From Torymus aiolomorphi (Eukaryota; Arthropoda; Insecta; Hymenoptera; Torymidae), in contig CM070876.1 in the NCBI GenBank assembly GCA_036365515.1, forward strand, positions 41,196,695 through 41,260,694: a stretch of DNA of 64,000 bases. Direction: 5' to 3'. This document shows positions 21,477-33,509 of the stretch, in pieces. Position 1 is the first letter of the stretch. Each line of letters starts with the position of its first letter. A model generated the notes under the pieces. That model saw nothing but the letters and a program-made list of their open reading frames with translations. It ran no database searches and was not told where the DNA came from. The position numbers and the translations under genes are program-made.

Positions 21477-23402
21477 ATGGCGGGTTCGGCAAGAAAAGCC
21501 GTCGAGGATTGGTGTAGGTGCCTCAGCGATGAAGAGATACAGCAACACATGCAAGTCCTCGATTTAAGAATGGATGGCAGACTGTTCACGAGATTGATCC
21601 GCCTCAGCCGGTGGCTATCCGGCGACTACGATCCCAGGGATTTTGCGGGGTTAGTCGCCGATGATGAGGATTCGACACTGTTGGAGCGCATGAACGCACG
21701 TGAAGCATTCGTGGATCACGTGATCTCCACCAGTGACAAGCCACATCCACTCGAGATACTGAAGTCGGACGCGACAGAAGCACAGTGCCTCGAGCAAAGC
21801 ACTGTACGGGCAGCGGATGCCCCAGGTGTACAAGTTGAGGGCGACTCGACCGAGGCTGAGGAGAGTACCGGACGTCAATTGGAAAATGGCACAACGCACA
21901 CGATTACGATGGCGGACGGTACGACGGTTCAAGTCCCGAACGATTGGGCAGCATATGTCGAGGGAATGGAAGCCAGATTGCGGAGGATAGAAGAGACCCT
22001 CCGGACATTGACTAGCAAGCCAACAACCCGTTCGACGAGTGAAACGACAGAGCTCGTCGGGACAGGTGGAGAGGCCAATCACGACAATTCGGCAAACTTG
22101 ACGCCCACCTGTCTGCTACAGGAAGAAGAAACCGCAGCGAGGAACTCCGGACAAGATGGAAGAACGATAAGAAGAGTCAGCATACAGCAACCATCCCCCG
22201 GTGATAGAATATCACCGTCGCCACCCATCCCGCTCCCGCGCCGAACGGGCCTCGGCGATGCCTGGAGAGGGGGGGGGGGGAGCTCAGAATCAAGTGCGGA
22301 ACACTTCCGATTCTGAGCAACGGCGCGATTCGCGGGATGCGACATTGCTGACGGCGAGACACAACGTCTGCAAAGTTACAACTGGCGGAACACCAAGGGA
22401 TGTCGGTCAAGTAGTTTGACGTTGGGAAATGAGGTTCGCCGGAGATCGAGAGGAAAATATCGACTTGTTCCTCGATAGAGTCGAAGAGAAATGGGCCCTG
22501 GCAAAGCTCCCAGAAGACGAGAAACTAAGTGCTTTACCCGAACTCTTCGTCGGTGTGGCAGCGGGGTGGGTCCGTTCCCATAGACAGAGTTGGTCCACGT
22601 GGAATGAATTCCGCCGGAAAATTCATCGATGGTTCGGCGTGAAAGACTGGTTCCACCAGCGCTTAGCCCACGAGGTGGCGATGCGCACCCAAGGACCCGA
22701 CGAATCGGTGCGTGACTTCATCACTTGCCCCGAGGCAATGATGAGTAAGATGGAGCCACCACCGCCCCTCGAAATCGAGCTGGGAACGTTTCGTCGAAAT
22801 ATGAAGTCACGACTGCAGCAGCGGGTTAGACGAGGGGAATTCGCCGATGTCGATACGCTATCCGACACAGCGGTGGAGGCCGAGTTAGCGGGGCACGCCG
22901 AAAAGCGTTATAAGCCCCCGCCTCTACCAGATGCTCGTGTTTACGCTGAGTTAGCGCACAGGGCTCCCAAAGCGGTACCGTTAAGGAGGAAGAGAGCGGC
23001 GGTTGAGGCCAAGGAGCCGCCGCCGGCACCACCCCCCAGGGCAATGAAACGCTGGACGAAATGCTGAAGCGCTTCTCCCAAATGATTTTGGAATGGATGA
23101 AGCAGATCAGCTCCGGATTCGCGCTGTCAGCCTCTTCATCAGAGACGTCTGCGTTTCGGACCGAATCACCAGAGAGCCCAAAAAAGAAAAAGAAGAACAG
23201 AAAATTTCGGCGATATCGGAAGGAGAGCTCGGATAGCAGCGGTCCGTTCAGCTCGAGTAGCGGGACGAACATCGACGAGCGAGCAGGAACAGACCCCGAC
23301 GGAACAGTCGGCACGAGTGCGGCAGCGTACGGGCCGTTGAAGTGCTGGGACTGCCGGGTGCCTGGTCACATTCGCCCGAATCGAACGAGAGGCCCTCGGT
23401 AA
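21477..23402 (+). pseudogene. gag polyprotein remnant (gypsy-type), frameshifted
   Basis: Starts at ATG 21477 (MAGSARKAVEDWCRCL), continues open to 22316, and shifts frame at a 12-base G run (22269-22280). One TGA at 22417-22419 interrupts before RWEMRFAGDREENIDLFLDRVEEKW, the start of a capsid-like retrotransposon gag domain (WSTWNEFRRKIHRWFG, ESVRDFI). Another frameshift near 23055 leads to a basic KKKKKNRKFRRYRK stretch and one zinc knuckle, CWDCRVPGHIRPNR, whose final Cys is missing. Gag would package element RNA. After 23402 the frame holds stops and no protease or RT motif. Gypsy assignment rests on the capsid motif order. Confidence 0.7.
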
Positions 23403-23935
23403 ACGAGTTCGTCTGCTGACGACACGCAGTGAACTCGTGAACACTGACGGGCCGGGTACGGAGCGAGGGAGACGAATCCTTCCATCGTACGAACCAACAG
23501 AAGGGGGGATTTCCCCCTGGAACAACGAGACATCTCCTCCAAGAGACGAAGAAGCCGTTCAAGGATGAGAAATCGCGACCGCCGAGGGATCGACCGGTGA
23601 AGAGCCACCCACCAAAAGCCGGCGGAGCGCCACCGAGCAGCGAGCGTCATGCAATCGGGTGAAAGCGTCCCCGGGGACGCCCGCGCGGATCGGTTCGCAT
23701 CGCGATACGGACGGCAGGAGGAGGAATCAGAGAAACCCCCGAAAGCCCTATAGAACGCGGAAGTTCCGAGGGCAACGACGAAAAGGAGAGGGAGGTAAAT
23801 CGGTTCGAGACAGGAATGGACGGAAGTTCGAGTCCTGCGATATTTCTCCGGGGAGGTAGCCGACGCGCCCACGTGTAAGGGATTCAAGGATGCAGAGCAG
23901 ACTATCCAGGGTATAGTCCGGGTCTGGACGGGGGG

Positions 23936-25284
<1,349 letters not shown>

Positions 25285-25324
<40 letters not shown>

Positions 25325-25554
25325 CTATGGGAATTGGTATATTTGAAGAGATATCAACGTATAGATCGGTACTTTTGAAGAGATGTCAGCATTTTGAAGA
25401 GACTCCTCAAATTTCTCAAAGCAAGAATCGCGACTTTTGAGGAGAAATCTATACCCCCTTTTCCCAGAGTCGGTAACCTGAGGGTCATTATTTCTTTAGT
25501 CACATTGTCCGAACTCTGAGCGAAAGATTCACATCTCCTCAAAAGTACCAATTT

Positions 25555-25607
<53 letters not shown>
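25285..25607. repeat. (AT)n - short repeat block - (AT)n
   Basis: AT runs at 25285-25323 and 25560-25607 bracket about 235 bp in which ACTTTTGA(A/G)GAGAT(G/T)T occurs several times in both orientations. Confidence 0.75.
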
Positions 25608-25611
<4 letters not shown>

Positions 25612-26444
25612 AAATATATATTTAAATAGTACTATTTCAAGACATACTTTTTTTTAATTTTACTACATTTTAGTTGAATTTCTGAAATATTTTCTGGGTA
25701 TAATTATTTCGGAAGATCTATTAAGTAAATATTTTCTCAACTGAAACAATTACTGAGTAATCTATGTACTTATTTGTAATAAATGCTTTATTATTGTAAA
25801 AAATGTTTTTCAATGTCTCTGATAAAAGTTATTTCTAAATACAAGTAAATATTTATTTCATTGAATAAAAAAATTATTTTAAACTACATAAATACACTGA
25901 CATAATAAATATTTATTCAAAATAATTGTAAACAGCTCACTTTTTAAATAATTATTCATTTAATAATAATAATTATGATTTCAATAGTAATAAATATTTT
26001 TGCACATACATGCAAATGCAACTAAATTATTATAATATTAATAAACATTTATTGCAAATAAGTGCACAGATTACTGAGTAATTGTTTCAGTTGAGAAAAT
26101 ATTAACTTCATAGAACTTCCAAAATAATTATACTGAAAAATATTTCATAAATTCACCTAAAATTTATTAAATTGTAATACAGTATTTATTCAAATACTAA
26201 TGTTTAAATACTTATTCGAATCAGCAAAATCTCTGTAGTTAGTAATTACATATTTATCTATACAAAATATATATTTGTTAAGTTCACAAACTGTATCAAT
26301 AATAAATGAGTATTCATTTCTAAAAATCTATGTATTGAAACTAATACAATATTTTATAAATGTAGATTAATATATACTCAAGTCAAGTAATTAAAATTTA
26401 GATAAATAAATAATTGTCCGCTTTTACATAATCAATTTTATGTA
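25608..26444. repeat. AT-rich inverted-repeat region
   Basis: 25680-25795 and 26035-26155 are inverted copies (TATAATTATTT(C/T)GGAAG, TCAACTGAAACAATTACT, GAGTAATCT). The sequence around them is rich in ATAAATATTTATT. It looks like a foldback element interrupted on its right side by the TTAA element at 26445. Confidence 0.65.
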
Positions 26445-27612
26445 TTAAGGACGTTCTCCGAGAAAACAATTTTCTTGTGATTTTTCTGAAACTTGCAGAA
26501 AATGTTTGATTTTTAGTCCTTAGTACATGCTTCAAAGCCCCACGTCAAAAGCGGTATTCAAAATAAAAATATTTGATTTCAAAGTTTCAGCGTTAACATG
26601 GGATCCCTATCTAAGCTCGTTGGAAAAATACATTTTAATTTACTGTAAAAGAAGTTTTCTTTGTGATTTTTTTTCAACCATGGGATATAAAACTAGAAAT
26701 CGAGAGGAATAATGTGGTATAATTTTCAATATGGCAAGCGGTATTAATTTCGGAGACATAGCGATATAAAGAAAAACAACCATTTTATTTGTATATCTAT
26801 ACATAGTCACACCGTGTAAGTGGTATTTATTTAAAATATCGTATTGACATCTTTTTCTTACCCAGGCAGAAATAAAACTTAGCAAATAATTATTAATAAC
26901 AAAATATAATTTTTTATAATTTTAAAAAAAAGTTTATAACTGTTAATAACTGTTTATAAAGGCAGGATTTGAGACTACAGTAACAGTTTATAAAAGTTAT
27001 CAACAGTTTTTTTCTGTTAGGAATAGCTAAAAAAAGTTTATAACAGTTATAAACTTTTATTTACTTTTTTGGGCCGCGGTGCATAACCATAAAATCAATC
27101 TGTTAAAAGTTATTATCAGTTATATACTTTTTTTACTTAATAATAATAGTTATTAATAGTTTCAAATTGTTTTGAATGAATTTAAACTTTAAAATCATTC
27201 TTAAATCATTATTATATTAAATCATTATTAATTTGAACTTTAAAATCATTATTTTCAATTATTAAAAATTTATAATAGTTATTAATAGTTATTTACTTTT
27301 TTTTACTGATCAAATATTGAAATTTGTACGACGATCCAAAAAACTTATGAAAGTAAATAACTATTTATAACTATTTATAACAGTTTTAAACTTTTATAAA
27401 AGTCTCAAATTCTGACTTTATAATCTGCCAACATCAGTTATAAACTTTTTTAAACTTTTATTATAGAAGATCATTTTCGCCTGGGTACGTCGTCATTTTT
27501 TATTATTTTTAGAGTAGTGTATAGAGACTCATGAAGGGTTTCCATCATAAATAATATTTTTAGATCACAATTTTTGCGATATTGATGAAGTTGAGCCGAA
27601 GAACGTCCTTAA
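26445..27612. mobile_element. TTAA-flanked non-autonomous element with a nested MITE
   Basis: Left end TTAAGGACGTTCTCCG (26445-26460) is mirrored by CGAAGAACGTCCTTAA (27597-27612). TTAA at both sides suits piggyBac/Kolobok-type insertion. No transposase lies inside. Short ORFs are not recognised. Confidence 0.65.
26861..27486. mobile_element. Nested MITE with TA target duplication
   Basis: CCCAGGCAGAAA at 26861 is mirrored by TTTTCGCCTGGG ending at 27485, both flanked by TA, as in Tc1/mariner-type MITEs. The inside repeats TTTATAACAGTTATAAAC-like palindromic words on both sides (GGCAGGATTTGAGACT against AGTCTCAAATTCTGACTTT). Confidence 0.7.
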
Positions 27613-28376
27613 ACAAATATTTATTTGGTACAGAGAAATATATAATTACTAACTACATAGATTTTATTAATTTCAATAAATATTTAAGTACCCTGCAAGA
27701 ATATTCAGCATAAGAAATGGCCGATGGTCATAATTCTGACTAGACAATTAATCATAATTAATACGGGGGAATTCGTCGTAATTATGACCATAATTATGGT
27801 GAACGAGATGCTGAACGATCGACAAACGTATACAAAGGTCACGTGACCTCCGTCGCGCTCGTCGCTCAGGCTGTTTATACCAACGAATATAGACGCTTAT
27901 AGAAGGGCAAGGCTGGGTTACGAAAATGGCAACGCGAGCTGGGGCACCGATTTTAGTTGGGGTGCTCCAGCCGCGAGATGGTGCCACTAATGAAGAAGTA
28001 TATATAGATATACTGTACGTGTTATTCGCTGGGGCACCAAAATAAATAATTATTTATGTTGATAATTGATCAATAATGCGATGGAAAACATGAATGTAAC
28101 AGCAAAATGAATAAATAAATTTTATTTAAAATTATTTTGTCATTTTGAATGATTTAAAAACATTGAAAACAAAACAGCTGATAGTGATAGCAAGTCCGCG
28201 AAATGCGCGGGCAACTGTCAGTTGGTGTTTACAAAACTCGCGCGCGGAGCTTTCTGTAGCGATTAATCCACGTGTTATTTCTAAAACCTTTTTTATCGGA
28301 TCGGTCGGATTAATTAAGAATTAGGTAGTCCAGTTGGAGTCAGCAGCTTACTAGGAGGAGTGGATCAACCCTGAAA
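27613..28376. other. Spacer upstream of the P-type transposase
   Basis: Contains the palindromic words CATAATTATGACCATAATTATGG near 27720-27800 and the motif GACGCTTATAGAAG (27889), which recurs inverted at 43382. From about 28170 the DNA becomes more GC-rich (CTCGCGCGCGGAGC) and probably holds the promoter and 5' end of the next gene. Confidence 0.45.
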
Positions 28377-28539
28377 ATGCCGCCTAATAAACATCTTTGC
28401 TCGTACGAGGGATGCTTGAACTCGAAAAAGAAGAGACCTGATCTGCAATTTCATCGCTTTCCGAAAAATGAACAGAGGTGCTTGTTAAAGATTAATTTGT
28501 ATACGGGTGATGATTGAAAAAGGAGAGTTTTTTATAAGG

Positions 28540-29640
28540 TAAAACCCGCTGCCAATAGATTGGCTCGTTGCTTCCTCAAACCTTGATTTTCGATTTTCTT
28601 TTTTACTTTAAATAATCTTTTATTTTTGAAACTTTATATTTATAAAAGAGAAAATTAAGATATTGAATTAAACTCGTTTAATTAGAAAAAGTCGCTAGAA
28701 TCTTATAAGTAAAAAAATAAATAAAAATCTATAAAAGTCTGTACCAATTAGAATGTGCTCTCTTTATAAAAAAAAAAAACATTTTAAACCCGAGTTCATG
28801 AAATTTCACTAAAAATTGTGAGAATGGTAATATAGTACAAACACATTACATTAGGATAACAAAATAAAAAGAAAGAAACAGACGAAACTTTTAAATTATT
28901 TTATGTACCAAAAGTATAGGTTAAAAAGCGAAGAAAATAAGGTATTGCAGTCCTTCAAAGACTCAGTCGTTTCCCAGATATAATCGATCAAAAATTTTTC
29001 AGTTTTTCAGTTAATTTTTTTTCTCAAAAAGTAGTGAATTGAATTGATAGAATTGATTTCAATTTTTACAGAATATATTTTAATGCTCTTTAAAGTGCTT
29101 CCTGTTTTATTTAGATATCTCAATCCAATCATAAAAAAATTTAAAATACATTTTTCGAAAATCGAAAATTCGACATTAAAAAACCCATGAATGAAATAAA
29201 AAATTAATTTTGTTCCCGAATTTGAAACTAAAAAATTAGAAACCGCTGCGAATAGATTAGCCCCTGCATTCCTCAAACTTGATTTTAGATTTCCTTTTTT
29301 TACTTTATTAATAATAATCTTTTCTTATTTAAGCTTCTTTATATTATAAAAGGGAAAATTAAGATATTGATTTAAATGCTTTATATTAGAAGAATCGCTA
29401 GAATCGTATAAATAAATAAATAAATAAAAATCTGTAAAACTTGGTACATATTTGAATGCACTCTTTATTAAAAAAAAAAAAAAAAACAAACATTTTAAAC
29501 CCAAGTTCATACAATTTCACTGAAAATTGTGAGAACGGTAATATAGTAAAAACACATTACATTAGAATAACAAAATAAAAATAAAGAAACCGGTGAAAAG
29601 TTATTTTATGTGCCAAAACTAGGTTACAGAATGAAAAAAA
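28540..29640. repeat. Direct duplication within the intron (~690-bp spacing)
   Basis: 28545-28900 and 29238-29640 share CGCTGC(C/G)AATAGATT, TTCCTCAAAC, TAAAAATCTRTAAAA and GAAATTTCACT or CAATTTCACT blocks in the same order. A related word lies inverted at 20420. This is non-coding. Confidence 0.7.
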
Positions 29641-29855
29641 TTAGCCATTTCAGACCTTAAAAGAGCCGTTCCTGAGGTACAAGCGGTCAACAAATTTTCA
29701 GTTTTTTCAGTTTACAAATTTTTTTCTCAGAAAATAGACCCTCTTTTAACCCTCTTAACGGATAAAATCTGCATTTTTCTCTTTTATAAAGTAGAAAATT
29801 GAAGTTTTATACTTAACTTGTCCAATTTTTACTCTTTTGCGGTTAGAGTGATGGT

Positions 29856-30125
29856 CTTGCTTATTTTTTCATGTTTACATGACCCCCTTATATGCGTGGA
29901 CCTCTCCTCCCCCGGACACTTGGGTATAAAAATTATTTAAATAATCGTTTTGCTTATTTTTTCATATCTACATGACTCTTTTATATGCGTGGACCTCATA
30001 TCCTCCGCCTACTTGGGTTTTAAAGTTGTTTAAATAATTATTTTGCTTAGTGTTGTACGTCTACATAATTCCCTAGTATGCATGGACCTTGCTTCCCCAG
30101 GCTACTTTGGTTATTATAGATTAGT
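29856..30125. repeat. Tandem array, ~93-bp unit (three copies)
   Basis: TTGCTTA(T/G) starts occur near 29856, 29950 and 30043. Each unit runs through ACATGA or ACATAATTCC, GCGTGGACCT or GCATGGACCT, a CC(C/G)-rich stretch, CTACTTGGGTT and TTTAAATAAT. The same unit family forms the array at 43.4-43.9 kb. Confidence 0.75.
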
Positions 30126-30900
30126 GCAACATACAATTGACAACCTTTTTTTCTGCTCCTTAGACAATATACTGTTCCATCTAGACCTCATTGAACTACT
30201 CCCTGACGCTCCTGCAATATGTGCCCAATTACAGGACATTTGATTGATGTTTACTCTTGCTAATTATCGTGTGACAACGAAAACGTCATTTGTTTTCTGG
30301 AAAACAAATGAAGATAATCTCTTGAAGTTTAACCCAAAATTTCCGTCCTAAGTGTAATAAGTGGTTAAAATTCGGTGTCCGTAAATTAAATATTCTCTGA
30401 TAAAATGATATTCGAAAATATTTTTAAAAAATTAACTTTACTCTTGTTACCTACTTTTCAAACGAGCATAACTAACGGAAATGCTATTAGAATCACTCAA
30501 AAAAATTTCTGCATATAGTGTTTACGTGTACGGAGCGCTTGACAACCGTCTTCTTCCAAATAATCTTTTCAATGTTGATTTGAAAAATATGGAAATTAGG
30601 GCTTCACATCCCCTTTTCCTTTATAACTAATGACAGAGTAAAGAAAATTGATAATTTAATTTAAAAAATAAAAAAAAAAGTAGGTAATGTAAAGATTTTT
30701 CAAGAGAAGTTTATTCAGACGCGCACACACACACACATGCGCACAATACACTTTTTTTCTATACTGCATAGCTATACTTTTATTACTCCAATAAATAGTT
30801 TAATCCCATGAATCAACATGGTGTAAGAGCATTGACAAATAATCATGCAATAAACACAAGTTTGTTCTCTCTGTGTAGAGTAAGCATTGTGCCATTGTGC
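30126..30900. other. Intronic DNA with dispersed repeat and short (AC)n
   Basis: 30455-30545 is the inverted relative of 17645-17735. A short AC run lies at 30725-30738. No gene is seen. Confidence 0.5.
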
Positions 30901-30904
30901 TTCC

Positions 30905-31560
30905 TCCCGATAAAGTAGAAATTCCTCAGTTTACTCTTTGTTAAAAGATCGAATATCTGATTTTACTCTTCTGGTATTTCAAGGTTCCGTTTTCTACTTT
31001 TATAAAGTATAAATTTACTAATTTGCTCTTTAGATAAGAGTAAATCTCCTTATTTGCTCTTTTGGAAATTCGGGGTTACAATTTCTACTTTTACAAAGTG
31101 GAAATATCTCAATTTACTCTTTGGGAAAGCGTAAATTACTGAATTTACACTTTTAAAATTTCAGAGTTACATTTTCTACTTTTAGAAAGTATAAAATTTT
31201 TAATTTGCTCTTTGGGAAAGAGTATATTTACGTTTTTGTTCTTTTAAAATGAGGACAAATCATTTTCTCCTTTTGTAAAAGTATAATTTCGAAGTTTACT
31301 CTTTATAAAAGAGCGATTGTAGTTATTTTTACTTCACAAAGAGTGAAATTAACATTTTACTCTTTTAAAAGGGTAAATCACTAAATTTTTACGTTTTAAA
31401 AGTAGAATTTTAAAGTTTACTCTTTATAAAAGAGCGATTCTTGTTATTTCTACTTTACAAAGAGTGAAACTAACATTCTACTCTTTTAAAAAAGGTAAAT
31501 CACTGAATTTCTACTTTTTGCGCCAATTTTTACTCTTTGGGGCTTAGAGTGGCAGATTAA
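30905..31560. repeat. Array of TTTACTCTTT / AAAGAGTAAA palindromic words
   Basis: Variants of TTTACTCTTT, AAAGAGTAAA and CTACTTTT(A/T)(A/T)AAAGTA occur roughly every 25-40 bp in both orientations. The clearest tandem pair, about 123 bp apart, starts at 31296 and 31419 (TTTACTCTTTATAAAAGAGC). The origin is unclear; it could be stacked small palindromic elements. Confidence 0.6.
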
Positions 31561-32323
31561 TTCAATTTTACTCCAGTTATCGAATTTAAAAATAAAACAT
31601 TTTTTCAAAAATAATTTTTTTTCGGAAACTAATGAATAAAATAATTTAAAAATTGTATGAGATATATTTCAGGTAATTGCCGATAACTATGAATTTGTTT
31701 GAATCACTCTGATCCATTTTTTTCGAGACATAATTTTTTTAAAAAGGACACCTTTTTCTGTATAAGAAAAGAATGGCTTCAGCAAATTCAAAATTTCAAA
31801 TGTATAAAGTTAGGAAATTTTATTCTCTTTCAGATGCATTTACTGTATTAACTCTATTGTTAAGAAAAAAACACGAAAAACTGTTTTCTGAAAATCGAAA
31901 AATTCGATATCTTTCATTTTTTAAAAGATATTACATATTTAAAAAAAATTAGGTTTTTATGAATAACTAAAAAAAAATATAGCATTCAGACATTTTTCTT
32001 TAAATTGTAGACAATTTCATGTGGACCATCTGAATTTTGAAGCTAACTATAATATCGACTATAACATCGTTAAAAAATACAATTTTTTTTTTTTAAAACA
32101 TAAAAATCAATTGTTTGAAAATAAATTATGTCGTTAATTATTATTCTTTTCCACTCATCTACAAAACAAAACAAAAATTTGTAGCTATAGCCGAAACAAT
32201 TGACTGAAAAATAAAAAAGGTGCAACATGCCACACATACACACAAACGCGCGCGCGCGGACATTTTTTAAAAATGGTGTATTTCGACTCCAAATGACTCC
32301 AAAAAAACTTTTATATATATATA

Positions 32324-32369
<46 letters not shown>

Positions 32370-33105
32370 TTTTTTTTTTTTAAATATTTTTGTCACTGTC
32401 AAAGCTTTCTCTGCGAGCGAAGCAAAATGTATGGAATCTTTCCTGAAGCTTTATTTATGGTACCTTGAGATAATTAATTTATTCATTGAGCTATTTTTTT
32501 TAAGATTTTTTAATTTATTATACAATCTTTTAGTAATTTTAACATTGAATGCATTAAATGTGAATGAAAAGAGCGTTTACATGGTAAGTATCTAACAAGT
32601 CTTTCGTATATGAGTTTAAATAATTTGAAAAAAAAAAAGACATTAATATTATAACTAAACCCATAAACTAAACCCCTTTAACCCTGTAACTGCACATCCT
32701 AAATCTTTGACACCTACACCCACAAACTGTAAACTGTCGTACTCTAAACCTTCAAATACTTAACCCTGAAACTTTGAAACCTACAATTCTAAACCATGAA
32801 TCCCTAAATTATGAAACTCAAAACTCTATACTATATAAATTCTAAACCGTAAACGCTCAAACTGTACTTGATAAATGACTGCTTTTTATGAATTGTGATC
32901 TAGTCTTACACAACCGGTATTTAAATTCAGTTTATGTAATATAAATTAATTCTTATTTTCGCTATGTTAAAAAAGTGATACCATTACTTATACTTCTTTT
33001 GTAAAGTTACGAGTACTTATTTCATGTAATTTCTACATAGTTGTAAAGAATCTTTGTAATAAAACTATTTTGTATTAAATTGACTTCAAATTAGTACTCA
33101 GATAC
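31561..33105. other. AT-rich intronic DNA with (ATT)n and degenerate AAACCCTAA words
   Basis: (TTA)n at 32326-32369. Between about 32650 and 32880 words such as CTAAACC, TAAACCC and TAACCCTG recur irregularly. No gene is supported. Confidence 0.5.
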
Positions 33106-33509
33106 TTAAGGGGATGCCTTACTCAACTGTTACCGACCGAGTCGGTTCCGCGGTTTTCACTTTATAAAAAAAGAAATAAACTGAATTATGCAAAACGAAG
33201 AGTTCATTGCCCTAAGTTCTGTCATGCTCTACCCTCCTGCAAAGTTTCAAGTTAAAATATCCATTAGTTTTTGCGTAAACTTTGACAAAAATTTCGAGGT
33301 GGTTTTGAGTGAGTGAATGTCAAAATTTTTATCAAAGTTTACGCAAAAACTAATGGATATTTTGACTTGAAACTTGCAGGAGGGTAGAGCATGACAGAAC
33401 TTAGGGCAATGAACTCTTCGTTTTGCATAATTCAGTTTATTTCTTTTTTATAAAGTGAAAACCGCGGAACCGACTCGGTCGGTAACAGTTAAGTAAGGCA
33501 TCCCCTTAA
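33106..33509. mobile_element. TTAA-flanked foldback MITE with near-perfect ~185-bp arms
   Basis: Starts TTAAGGGGATGCCTTACT and ends AAGTAAGGCATCCCCTTAA. The two halves (33106-33292 and 33325-33509) are mirror copies with only a few changes around a short loop. It sits 69 bp before the splice acceptor of the P-type transposase. The TTAA borders suggest mobilisation by a piggyBac- or Kolobok-type enzyme. Confidence 0.9.

Noticed and set aside
22826..23562. Minus-strand ORFs of 100-160 codons
   Set aside because: Shadows of the plus-strand gag, with no motif of their own.
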